Assembly: GCF_001625215.2 (NCBI RefSeq)
Contig: NC_030385.2
Location: 7,991,135-8,055,134 of the forward strand
Length of the DNA: 64,000 nucleotides
Direction: 5' to 3'
Source: Daucus carota subsp. sativus
Taxonomy: Eukaryota; Streptophyta; Magnoliopsida; Apiales; Apiaceae
A model generated the notes under the pieces. It did no database searches. It was given only the letters and a program-made list of their open reading frames with translations, and was not told the origin of the DNA. A program made the translations under genes and the position numbers. Numbering within the stretch: position 1 is the first letter of the stretch; each line of letters starts with the position of its first letter. This document shows, piece after piece, positions 11,293-21,188 of this stretch.

Positions 11293-11642
11293 TTATATAT
11301 AAATATAATTTATATATTTTTATGTAAAATTTCGGTTATTTCGGTTAAACCGAAGTTTTGTTTTCCAAAACCGGACCGAACCGAACTTTTAGTTCGGTTA
11401 TAACTGAAAACCGAACTAACCGGAGTTTTAAAAAATTCCAAATCGAACCGAACCGAAATTGTACAGTTCGGTTTGGTTAGTTCGGTTCGGTTCGGTTTTG
11501 CTCACCCCTAGTTGAATCGGCCGAGTTAAAACATTCGAAACTTATTGGTATACACCCCTAAACATTAAGAGTTAAAAAGACATTTAGCCTAAATTTATGT
11601 ATTTATATTTACATTCATCCAAGTATATAGGATGAATTAGCA

Positions 11643-12512
11643 CAGGTCCGGTTCTGAGGGTAGGCCAGAGGGGTAACGGCCTAGGGCCCAAACTTAGGAG
11701 GGGGGCCAATTTTTTTTGTTAAAATCGTGTGCAGATCACTTGTTGGAGAACTCAAAACCCTTGCATGTTCAACAATCAACATATAACAAAATTTAATTTT
11801 TTTACAAAGCATATTCATTATGCAAACTATAAATAGTGTTATTTCATTTATAAATCTAAAAAAAAATGTATATTTTACAAGCTAGACATATATTGCAGCA
11901 CACATGTTGTGCAATGTCCTGCTTGCAAACCATATATGATTTTTCTAGATTTTTAATTAAATTCTAATTTTCATAAATATGATTTGCAAAATTATACGTT
12001 TTGTAATATTTTAATTGCAGAACATGCAAGGTCTCCAATGAAAAGTGGTATTCGTAAAATTTTACTCAATGTAATTATAATATCTGTTTTCTGTCATAGG
12101 AGCAAATATTAAAATTGATTGATAAAAAATTAGAAGGTGTCCAAATTTCCGGTGATGATGACATTAGTGAATAGAAGTTATTCAAAGTTAAATTCGATAA
12201 AAACCTACTTGAGATTCTCAATGTCACGAGAATGGTACTTGAATGGTCTTGCAATTTTATCGATCGAAAAAGGATTTCAAGAAAATATTAAATTCGATAA
12301 TATCATCAACGATTTGTATCTCGAAATATTTTATAACGTACTCATTTTAAATGAATTGCTAGATTGTGTATTAAATCTTGACTTGTAATTTTTTGTATTT
12401 TTTTAATATTTGTTAATAAATATTTGATGATTTAAAATATATTTAAAAAAAATTAAGGGGGACTCAATTTATTTTTTGGCCTAGAGCCCCTCAAAGTTCA
12501 GGATCGGGCCTG
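11643..12512 (+). mobile_element. Deleted hAT transposon with transposase remnant
   Basis: 870 bp element. Left end CAGGTCCGGTTCTGAGG, right end TTCAGGATCGGGCCTG, inverted with few mismatches; perfect 8-bp target duplication AATTAGCA at 11635-11642 and 12513-12520. Next to the left end is the GGCCTAGGGCCCAAA motif found in a widespread plant hAT family. Inside, on the + strand around 12165-12340, is a remnant of the transposase C-terminal dimerisation region. The flanking 26 bp (ATCCAAGTATATAGG and following) is repeated to the right at about 12529-12554, so the insertion site itself was duplicated. Confidence 0.85.
12137..12388 (+). pseudogene. hAT transposase C-terminal remnant
   Basis: The + strand frame contains SKLNSIKTYLRFSMS, then LNGLAILSIEKG and IKFDNIINDL. 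This order (K-x-IK-x-YLRS-MSQ, then R-x-NGLA-x-LSIE, then a short acidic stretch and a closing N-x-ND-F) is that of the hAT dimerisation domain. Only about 50 residues are recognisable; the catalytic regions are absent and the real protein start is lost. Confidence 0.75.
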
Positions 12513-12520
12513 AATTAGCA

Positions 12521-13060
12521 TGAATTATATCCAAGTATATAGGATGAATTAGCATGAATCAAGGATGGAAAAGTTCCTTGATTTTCACCTCAAATGAGGC
12601 GGGGATCATATCGGTGTCTGGAGGTGCGGGAGAATGGTCCTCTCTCCAAAACAATTTTTGTGTGAGAAAGTTCTAAAACTCTTGACCTTGTGAAACAAAG
12701 GTACTAATGTATATAGTACAGACTTGTTTTATTTTTTTTTCTTAGATTCATCAATCATGGATTATATTATCATCAAAGTAAATTTTCATAAAAACGTTAG
12801 ATTCTTGAAATATATATTTTTGGTTCATTGTTCATACGCAAGTGAAAATTTGAGGATGATAGTAATTTAATTGAAAACAGAGCGTTACAGAATTAATATG
12901 AGCAGGTCAGATTATCCCAACCTCATTCTCAGGTTTGAGACAGATTGACCAAGAGACTGTCTCATTATATTTACCATTATGTTATCAGACAAGAAGAAAA
13001 CACCTAATCAATTGCCAACTATCTTTAAAAAAAATTATAAAATTGCCAACTATCCCAAAA
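12521..13060. other. Spacer and promoter region of chitinase 2
   Basis: 12521-12900 is spacer with no recognised gene. From about 12920 the sequence is an inverted copy of the chitinase 1 upstream region (GAGACAG, ACAAGAAGAAAACACCTAAT, CAATTGCCAACT). A short duplicated AATTGCCAACTAT word near 13009 and 13042 is specific to this copy. Confidence 0.6.
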
Positions 13061-13067
13061 ATTATCC

Positions 13068-13075
13068 TATATAAA
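13068..13075 (+). promoter_or_regulatory. TATA box of chitinase 2
   Basis: TATATAAA, 73-80 bp before the start codon, in a block identical to the one in front of chitinase 1. Confidence 0.75.
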
Positions 13076-13099
13076 TCAAGTATTGAAGATCTAGTTTAG

Positions 13100-14044
<945 letters not shown>

Positions 14045-14444
14045 TATCTAGATACACCTGTATCAATTTCTGTTATTAAACACGTGGATATTATAATATC
14101 GTTTATGTTTGTTACTGAACCTGACCTGTTATTCTCCCTGTATCTATACACACTAGAAAATTCGTAAGTTTAATAATTACAATGGACTTGGCATATATGT
14201 ATTAATTTTTCCAATCAAATCATTCCAAACTTTTATAATAAATTTTATACCCAATTTTTTATTTATAAACAACTCCCATCGTCTATTGTTTATGACATCT
14301 CTCTTTCAACGAGACCGCGGAGATTTGACCTCTCATCATCTATGGTTTAGAACATCTCTCTCAAGGCAGCGGAGATACAACCTTTTTCTGAAAAACTGGG
14401 CAATAATAATTCTCTAACAATAAGGCAGGCATAATTAATATGTA
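14045..14444. other. Spacer between chitinase 2 and P450 gene 2
   Basis: Chitinase 3' UTR up to about 14150, then AT-rich spacer. From about 14315 it resembles the start of the units of genes 3 and 4 (ACCTC(T/C)CATCAT, a CATCTCTCT word, GGCAGCGGAGA). Confidence 0.5.
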
Positions 14445-14517
14445 GAGGTGACCACATGATAGTGAAAGCTCGTAGTGTTACAACAAGAGGACCAGAGGAG
14501 CCTGTCCACTTTAAATA
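14445..14517 (+). promoter_or_regulatory. Promoter elements of P450 gene 2
   Basis: GAGGTGACCACATG at 14445-14458 (shared with genes 1, 3 and 4) and a TATA-like TTTAAATA at 14510-14517, where genes 3 and 4 have TTTATATA. Confidence 0.5.
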
Positions 14518-14553
14518 CTCATGTCCTGGAGGCCTAAACAATCATCTCATTTC

Positions 14554-16071
14554 ATGGCTATTAATATTATCATTCAACTTCTTCCCCTCTTTCTCTTTAC
14601 GTTCTTAATCTTCCTCACTTTCCGGATCAAATGCAGTTCCAGAAGCTCTCTGCCTACCGACTGGCCCGTGTTTCGCATGACACCGGGCCTTCTCAAGAAT
14701 GCTCATAGAATACATGAATTTTTCACAGATGTTCTGAAAGAATGCCACGGCACTTTCCATCTCAGAGGTCCTGTATTAGCTGACCTGGACTTGCTGATCA
14801 CTTCTGAGCCTGCTAACATCCACTACATCTTGAGCAAGAATTTCACCAATTATCCCAAAGGCCCTGACTTCCGCAAGATTTTTGAGATTCTTGGAGACGG
14901 TATTTTCAATGCGGATGCTCATCTTTGGGAACTTCATCGCAAAACTACAAACTCTCTCTTTAATAATGCAGAGTTCTATAAGATGTTACTCGAGACAGCG
15001 AAGAACAAAGTAGAGAAAGGGCTGATCCCGGTTCTTAATCGTGTCTGGAGAGATGGAACTGAGGTGGATTTGCAGGAGATTTTTCAGAGGCTTACTTTTG
15101 ATAATATTTGTTCTCTGCTTTTAGACCATGATCCTCAAAGCCTCTCGCTTGAGCTGCCTTATATTCCATGTGAAAAGGCTTTCACACCGACGGAAGAGGC
15201 GCTTCTGTACAGACATTTTTTGCCTGAGAGCATATTGAAGCTGCAACGTTTGATTGGAGTAGGTAAAGAAAGAGGTTTAAGTGAAGCTAGAGAAGCTTTT
15301 GATAAGTTCATATATTCATGCATCTCCACGAAGCGCCAGCAAGTACAAGATGGGGGTTCTACACATAAGTTAGATTTGCTTACTGCCTATATGGAAGCAT
15401 ACAAAGAAACAACTGGCAATCCTGAAGTATTTTTAAGAGATACTCTGTTAAATTTAATGCTGGCTGGGAGAGATACCACTAGTACAGCTCTTTCATGGTT
15501 TTTCTGGCTCCTAGCCAAGAATCCTGCAGTGGAATGCAAGATTCTTGAAGAGATGGAATCAAAGTTGCATTTGAAAGAAGAACAAATTTGGACGCGTTTT
15601 GGCAGAAGGGAAGACCTCGGTCAACTGGTTTATCTGCACGGAGCTTTGTGTGAGGCTTTAAGGCTCTTCCCACCTGTTGGTCTGGAGCACAAGGCTCCAA
15701 TACAACCGGACATTCTTCCAAGTGGTCATCCCATAGATAAAGACTCTAAAATTGTGTTATCGTTTTATTCAATGGGAAGAATGGAAAGCATATGGGGAAA
15801 AGATTGCTTAGAGTTCAAGCCCGAGAGATGGATAACTGAGAAAGGAGGAATTAAACACGAACCATCATACAAGTTTCCCGCGTTTAATGCAGGGCCAAGA
15901 ACTTGTTTAGGCAAGGAAATGGCGTTCACGCAAATGAAAATCATTGCAATAAGTATGATACATAATTACAGAGTTAAAGTTGTTGACGGTCATCAGGTAG
16001 TCCCAAGTGATTCTATTGTTCTGCAAATGAAGTATGGTTTGAAAGCCAGGATCTCCAGAAGAAGTGCTTGA
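14554..16071 (+). CDS. CYP96A: Cytochrome P450 CYP96 family, gene 2
   Basis: Intronless 505-residue P450 with N-terminal anchor (NIIIQLLPLFLFTFLIFL), hinge SLPTDWPVFRMTPG, C-helix WELHR, I-helix AGRDTTS (304-310), EALR (367-370), PERW (423-426) and FNAGPRTCLG (444-453) with haem ligand Cys451. Complete and likely functional. An in-frame ATG at 14521 would add 11 residues (MSWRPKQSSHF); it exists only because one extra base in the leader puts it in frame, while in genes 3 and 4 the same ATG is out of frame. I therefore start at 14554. It is the first of three tandem units of about 2.63 kb. Confidence 0.93.
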   Translation: MAINIIIQLLPLFLFTFLIFLTFRIKCSSRSSLPTDWPVFRMTPGLLKNAHRIHEFFTDVLKECHGTFHLRGPVLADLDLLITSEPANIHYILSKNFTNYPKGPDFRKIFEILGDGIFNADAHLWELHRKTTNSLFNNAEFYKMLLETAKNKVEKGLIPVLNRVWRDGTEVDLQEIFQRLTFDNICSLLLDHDPQSLSLELPYIPCEKAFTPTEEALLYRHFLPESILKLQRLIGVGKERGLSEAREAFDKFIYSCISTKRQQVQDGGSTHKLDLLTAYMEAYKETTGNPEVFLRDTLLNLMLAGRDTTSTALSWFFWLLAKNPAVECKILEEMESKLHLKEEQIWTRFGRREDLGQLVYLHGALCEALRLFPPVGLEHKAPIQPDILPSGHPIDKDSKIVLSFYSMGRMESIWGKDCLEFKPERWITEKGGIKHEPSYKFPAFNAGPRTCLGKEMAFTQMKIIAISMIHNYRVKVVDGHQVVPSDSIVLQMKYGLKARISRRSA

Positions 16072-17108
16072 TCCTTACCTGAAATGTCAGCACTGCGTGT
16101 TCTTAAAAGTATTGTACTAGACTACTAGTAATGGACACTGGCATATGAATCAAATGTAATGATGCAAGTATAACAAGTTACCTGTCTTATTACCTATTAA
16201 TAATATAAAATAATGGGTCTGATTTAAGTAATCTACTTCTAGTGGTAACTCCATTAGCAATCCCTATTGGTGTTCCCTATTATTATTTTAATAATAAATT
16301 TGTGTAAATGAAGCGGGAAAAATGAGGGAATCGATAAAGAAAAAAATGAGGGAATCGATAAAGAAAAAAAATGGGAAGGGAATTTTTATTCATAAATATT
16401 AAATAGATAATGACCGTAGGTTATCAAAAAAATAGGTATTGACTAGCAAATTCGTGGATGTTCCAATGATTCACGTAATCAGTTGGAGTATTTCTTTTTT
16501 TTATACAGTATCTAAATGCAACCCATTTAGGTAATTTATTGGCAAATATTACAGAATTAACTAGTCACCGGTTCATCCTCTCTCTCAAAAATTAAGGTTT
16601 GAGCGGCCTCTCATCCTTTATATTTGTCTTTTTTTCAAGTTAGTCCGAGGGGCTTCCACTAGTTTCTCCGGTGGAAGCCCCAACCCCTTTGTTTTCTTTT
16701 ATTTTTATTGATTTTCTTCCAAGAAAACTCATATTTTTTGGTGTTTGTGAGTCTCTCGTTTTGGAGTGGTTGTTTTGTCTCTCCGTTTGGAATGTTTCGT
16801 TATGTTTTGTTTAATTATGTTTGGTTCTTTTTGATGTCGGATATGTTGAGAATGATTCTCTTGATGTTTTTTGGAGATTTGAAAAGTCCGCGTCAGATCT
16901 AATCCGACGGTAATTATTACGAGAGTTCACCTTTCGGCTTTCACAACCGAAGATTGCTGAGAGCATTGGGATGACCTCCCATCATCTGTGATTTAAGATA
17001 TCTCTCTTTGGAGGAGGCAGCGGAGAATCAACATTTTTGGAAAAAACCGTGCAATAATAATTTCCAACGATAAGGGAGGCTGAGAGAGAGATAATTGATA
17101 CGTAGGTA
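16072..17108. other. 3' flank of gene 2 and unit spacer
   Basis: Homologous to the spacer behind gene 3. It contains a 25-bp tandem duplication (ATGAGGGAATCGATAAAG twice, near 16323 and 16348) that is single in the next unit, and from about 16560 to 16960 a stretch resembling the leader of the LINE-like element at 30794-31503, including a perfect hairpin GGGGCTTCCAC-(11 nt)-GTGGAAGCCCC at 16650-16682. No gene. Confidence 0.6.
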
Positions 17109-17184
17109 GAGGTGACCACATCACAGTGCAGGCTAAGTAGTATTACAACAAGAGGACCAGAGCTGCCCATCTACTTTATATACT
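17109..17184 (+). promoter_or_regulatory. Promoter elements of P450 gene 3
   Basis: GAGGTGACCACATC at 17109-17122 and TATA box TTTATATACT at 17175-17184, 34 bp before the ATG. The leader GGAGGC(C)TAAACATCATC is conserved with gene 5. Confidence 0.55.
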
Positions 17185-17217
17185 CATGTCCTGGAGGCCT
17201 AAACATCATCTTATTTC

Positions 17218-18729
17218 ATGGCTATCAATATTATCATTCAACTTCTTCCCCTCTTTCTCTTTACGTTCTTAATCTTCCTCACTTTTCGGATCAAATGCAG
17301 TTCCACAAGCTCTCTGCCAACCGATTGGCCCGTGTTGCGCATGACACCGGGCCTTCTCAAGAATGCTCATAGAATACATGAATATCTGACAGATGTTCTG
17401 AAAGAATGCCATGGCACTTTTCATCTCAAAGGTCCAGTACTAGCTGACCTGAACTTGCTCATCACTTCTGAGCCTGCTAACATCCACTACATCTTGAGCA
17501 AGAATTTCACCAATTATCCCAAAGGCCCTGACTTCTTCAAGATTTTTGAGATTCTTGGAGATGGGATTTTCAATGCTGATGCTCATCTTTGGGAACTTCA
17601 TCGCAGAACTACAAGCTCTCTCTTCAACAATGCAGAGTTCTATAAGATGTTACTCGAGACAGCGAAGAACAAAGTAGAGAAAGGGCTGATCCCGGTTCTT
17701 AATCGTGTCTGGAGAGATGGAACTGAGGTGGATTTGCAGGAGATTTTTCAGAGGCTTACTTTTGATAATATTTGTTCTCTGCTTTTAGACCATGATCCTC
17801 AAAGCCTCTCGCTTGAGCTGCCTTATATTCCATGTGAAAAGGCTTTCACAGCGACTGAGGAGGCGCTTCTGTACAGGCATTTTTTGCCTGAGAGCATTTT
17901 GAAGCTGCAACGTTTGATTGGAGTGGGTAAAGAAAGAGGTTTAAGTGAAGCTAGAGAAGCTTTTGATGAGTTCATATATTCATGCATCTCCACGAAGCGC
18001 CATCAAGCACAAAATGGGGCACGTAAATTAGATTTGCTGGCAGCCTATATGGAAGCATACAAAGAAACAACTGGGAATCCTGAAGTATTTTTAAGAGATA
18101 CTCTGTTAAATTTGATGGTTGCTGGGAGAGATTCGACTAGTACAGCTCTTTCATGGTTTTTCTGGCTCCTAGCCAAGAATCCTGCAGTGGAATGCAAGAT
18201 TCTTGAAGAAATGGAATCAAAGTTGCATTTGAAAGAAGAACAAATTTGGACGCGTTTTAGCAGAAGGGAAGACCTGGGTGAACTGGTTTATCTGCACGGA
18301 GCTTTGTGCGAGGCTTTAAGGCTCTTCCCCCCTGTTGGTCTGGAGCACAAGGCTCCAATTCAACCGGATATTCTTCCAAGTGGTCATCCGATTGATAAAG
18401 ACTCTAAAATTGTGTTATCGTTTTATTCAATGGGAAGAATGGAGAGCATTTGGGGAAAAGATTGCTTAGAGTTCAAGCCCGAGAGATGGATAACTGAGAA
18501 AGGAGGAATTAAACACGAACCATCATATAAGTTTCTAGCGTTTAATGCAGGGCCAAGAACTTGTTTAGGCAAGGAAATGGCATTCACGCAAATGAAAATC
18601 ATTGCAATAAGTATGATACATAATTACAGAGTTGAGGTTGTTGAGGGTCATCAGGTAGTCCCAAGTGATTCTATTGTTCTGCAAATGAAATATGGTTTGA
18701 AAGCCAAGATCTCCAGAAGAAGTGCTTAA
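17218..18729 (+). CDS. CYP96A: Cytochrome P450 CYP96 family, gene 3 (I-helix Thr to Ser)
   Basis: Intronless 503-residue P450, about 94% identical to gene 4 by eye. Anchor and hinge as in gene 2, WELHR in the C-helix, EALR (365-368), PERW (421-424), FNAGPRTCLG (442-451), haem ligand Cys449. The I-helix reads AGRDSTS (302-308): the usually conserved Thr after the acidic residue, which helps deliver protons to the bound oxygen, is Ser (codon TCG; ACG in gene 4, ACC in genes 1, 2 and 5). Serine keeps the hydroxyl, so activity may remain, perhaps with altered coupling. Further changes seen only in this copy are DFFKIF (DFRKIF in its closest paralogues) and KFLAFN (KFPAFN). Confidence 0.92.
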   Translation: MAINIIIQLLPLFLFTFLIFLTFRIKCSSTSSLPTDWPVLRMTPGLLKNAHRIHEYLTDVLKECHGTFHLKGPVLADLNLLITSEPANIHYILSKNFTNYPKGPDFFKIFEILGDGIFNADAHLWELHRRTTSSLFNNAEFYKMLLETAKNKVEKGLIPVLNRVWRDGTEVDLQEIFQRLTFDNICSLLLDHDPQSLSLELPYIPCEKAFTATEEALLYRHFLPESILKLQRLIGVGKERGLSEAREAFDEFIYSCISTKRHQAQNGARKLDLLAAYMEAYKETTGNPEVFLRDTLLNLMVAGRDSTSTALSWFFWLLAKNPAVECKILEEMESKLHLKEEQIWTRFSRREDLGELVYLHGALCEALRLFPPVGLEHKAPIQPDILPSGHPIDKDSKIVLSFYSMGRMESIWGKDCLEFKPERWITEKGGIKHEPSYKFLAFNAGPRTCLGKEMAFTQMKIIAISMIHNYRVEVVEGHQVVPSDSIVLQMKYGLKAKISRRSA

Positions 18730-19254
18730 TCCTTACATGTAATGTCAGCACTGCGTGTTCTTAAAAGTATTGTACTAGACTACTAGTAATGGACACTGGC
18801 ACATGAATCAAATGTAATGATGCAAGTATAACAAGTTACATGTCTTAGTACCTATTAATAATATAAAATAATGGATCCTATTTAAGTAATCTACTTCTAG
18901 TGTTAACTCCATTAGCATTCCCCGTTTGTGTTTCTATTATTATTTTAATAATAAATTTGTGGAAAAGAAGCGGGGAAACGAGGGAATCGATAAAGAAAAA
19001 AAAGGAGGGAAATAAATTTCTTATTCATAAATATTAAATAGATAATGACTATATGTTTTAGAAAAAATAGGTATCGACTAGCAAATTCGTGGACGTGTCA
19101 TGATTGTGTTGGAATACTTTCTTTTTTTATACATTATCTAAATGTGAGTTTAAAAACACATTTAGGGAATTTATTGGGATATATTACAGAATTAACAAGT
19201 CCTCGGTTCATCCTTTCTCTCAAAGATTAGGGTTTGAGCCGCGTCTCATCCTTT
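18730..19254. other. 3' flank of gene 3 and unit spacer, left part
   Basis: Paralogous to 16072-16635 behind gene 2. The similarity is interrupted by the hAT element at 19263 and resumes at 20601. No gene. Confidence 0.6.
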
Positions 19255-19497
19255 GTCTTTATTAGGGATGGCAGTTTTACCCGACTCGTTTCGACCTGAT
19301 TGGATCTACCCGAACCCGATTTTTTTTGGATCTGGATCTGGATCTTATTTTTAGACCCGAAAAAGTTTGGATCTGGATCTGAATCTCAGGTATTTCGTAC
19401 TGAGACACGACCCGAAACCCGATATAAATCCGATCTGAACCCGAAACCTGAAAAAACCCGATACAAAATATTATATGTGTGTGTTTTTTTTTAAATG

Positions 19498-19499
<2 letters not shown>

Positions 19500-19542
<43 letters not shown>
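19500..19542. repeat. (TA)n microsatellite
   Basis: About 20 uninterrupted TA repeats inside the hAT element, next to the nested MITE that probably used TA as its target. Confidence 0.9.
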
Positions 19543-19544
<2 letters not shown>

Positions 19545-20122
19545 CTCATGATCAAATAGAAACCACTCTTAAAATAAAAACTAGAAACCAGTTTCCCTAC
19601 CACTATTTATAACTACGGGTATCACTAATTTATACTGCACTCATCACTGTATTTGTACACTATGTAAACAGCGATTTTTATTATCAAAATTGAGAAAATA
19701 TACTTATCTAAACTATTGATAATCGATTATAGATGATTAATTTCATCTGTAGGAAGGTTCTTGGTGGTAGAAAGCCGCAAGAGAAGTTGTATGATGATGG
19801 AAAGTAGTCGTTAGTTTTGTAAGTTATGATGGAAAGTGTATGTGACTATTGGTGATGATAGACAATGGTGGCAAGTCATGAAAACATTTGGTAATTGTGG
19901 TAAGAGGTCCATTATTACGATTTGGGTGAAGATAATGTTCATATACGTTGCATATATGTGTATATATATATATTTATATTCGCGAAATATGTTATACATA
20001 AATTAGTGATATGTTATGTACAAATTAGTGATTTCTGTAGGTAAAAATAGTGATAAAAAACTGTCCAGAAACTGGTTTTTAGTTTTTAGGCTAATTTGGT
20101 TTCTATTGGAGTAGGACTCTAT
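19541..20122. mobile_element. Nested MITE with about 50-bp imperfect TIRs
   Basis: Left end TATAGGCTCATGATCAAATA then GAAACCA; the right end on the opposite strand reads TATAGAGTCCTACTCCAATA then GAAACCA, and similarity runs on for about 50 bp to AAACTA(A/G)AAACCA. It is bounded by TA-rich tracts, so a TA target duplication is plausible but cannot be proved. No coding capacity. Confidence 0.6.
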
Positions 20123-20608
20123 ATATATATATATTGAAATATTATAAAGTATTAGTTATGTATATTAACATTTTACTTAATTTTATATGTGTGATACATA
20201 ATTTACATTCATATCACCAATATTTCATTTTTCTTAATTATTGTGCATTAAATAATTAAATTACAATAAAAATATAAACGATAAATTGAATGATTGTAAA
20301 CAATTAAATTAACATATTTCACATATTTATTGTACTAAATGAAACATGTGAAGCCGCTTTTTTATATTCCTAAATTAAAAAAAACATCAATTTTTTGATA
20401 GGTATATAATTTTTAGTTTTTATTTTAAATTTTTCTTCAAGTACTCAAAATAAATCTGAACCCGAACCGAAACCCGAAAAAATCCGACGGATCGAATTTG
20501 GATCTTCATTTTAGTTACCCGGACTCGAACCGACCCGAAATATAATGGATCAGGTCTGGATCTCAAGAAACCCGACCCGCCCGACCCGTCGCCATCCCTA
20601 GTCTTTAT

Positions 20609-21080
20609 CTTTTTTTCAAGTTAATCTGAGGGGCTTCCACTAGTTTTCTCTTGTGAAAATCCCCAACCCCTTTGTTTTCTTTTATTTTTATTGATTTTCT
20701 TCCTAGAAAACCCATATTTTTTGGTGTTTGTGTGTCTCTCGTTTTGGAGTAGTTGTTTTGTCTTCCCGTTTGTAGTGTTTCGTTATATTTTTGTTTAATT
20801 ATATTTTGATCTCTTCGATGTCGGATCTGTTGAGAATGATTCTCTTGTTGTTTTTGGGATTTGAAAAGCCGCGTCAGATCTAAACCGGCAGTAATTATTA
20901 CAAGAACTCATCTTTTACAACCGAAGATTGTTGAGAGCATCGGGATGACCTCCCATCATATGTGATTTAAGATATATCTCTTTGGAGGAGGCAGCAGAGA
21001 TTCAACATTTTTGGAAAAGACCGTGCAATAATAATTTTCAACGATAAGGTAGGATGAGAGAAAGAGATAATTGATACGTA
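20609..21080. other. Unit spacer behind gene 3, right part
   Basis: Continues the unit after the hAT insertion, paralogous to about 16640-17108. The hairpin seen at 16650 is damaged here (GGGGCTTCCAC, then TGTGAAAATCCCC). Confidence 0.6.
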
Positions 21081-21155
21081 GAGGTGACCACATGATAGTG
21101 CAAGCTAGTAGTATTACAACAAGAGGACCAGAGCAGCCCATCTACTTTATATACT
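21081..21155 (+). promoter_or_regulatory. Promoter elements of P450 gene 4
   Basis: GAGGTGACCACATG at 21081-21094, TATA box TTTATATACT at 21146-21155. Confidence 0.55.
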
Positions 21156-21188
21156 CATGTCCTGGAAACTTAAACATCATCTTGTTTT

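Larger units (their letters stand above)
10395..11510. mobile_element. Non-autonomous hAT element carrying a UGT gene fragment (Pack-type)
   Basis: Starts TAGGGCTGAGCAAAC and ends GCTCACCCCTA (imperfect inverted ends), with a perfect 8-bp target duplication GTTGAATC at 10387-10394 and 11511-11518, as expected for hAT. Both subterminal regions are arrays of ACCGAA/TTCGGT words, likely transposase-binding repeats. Between them lies sequence derived from a UGT85-like glucosyltransferase gene (see 10690-11292), itself split by a Harbinger-like MITE. It encodes no transposase and must have moved in trans. It sits inside the Mutator-like MITE at 10010-11589. Confidence 0.88.
10010..11589. mobile_element. 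Mutator-like long-TIR MITE, copy 2, split by a nested hAT element
   Basis: The outer element of a three-level nest. Ends GG(T/C)T(T/A)AATG with inverted repeats of about 90 bp (blocks CTTTTTAACTCT-AATGTTT and GCCGATTCAA). It is flanked by a perfect 9-bp target duplication TAAATTTAT at 10001-10009 and 11590-11598, the length typical of Mutator-like elements. Without the inserted hAT (10395-11510 plus its 8-bp duplication) it is about 456 bp long, close to copy 1 at 5862-6301. No transposase. Confidence 0.8.
19263..20600. mobile_element. Non-autonomous hAT element in the gene 3 unit
   Basis: Ends TAGGGATGGCAG and (C)GCCATCCCTA, perfect 8-bp target duplication GTCTTTAT at 19255-19262 and 20601-20608. 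Subterminal regions are arrays of ACCCGA/CGGGT and GGATCT words (19279-19460 and 20455-20590). No transposase frame. The unit behind gene 2 has the unoccupied site (near 16627), so it inserted after the 2.63 kb duplication. A (TA)n tract and a second MITE (19541-20122) lie inside. Confidence 0.88.
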
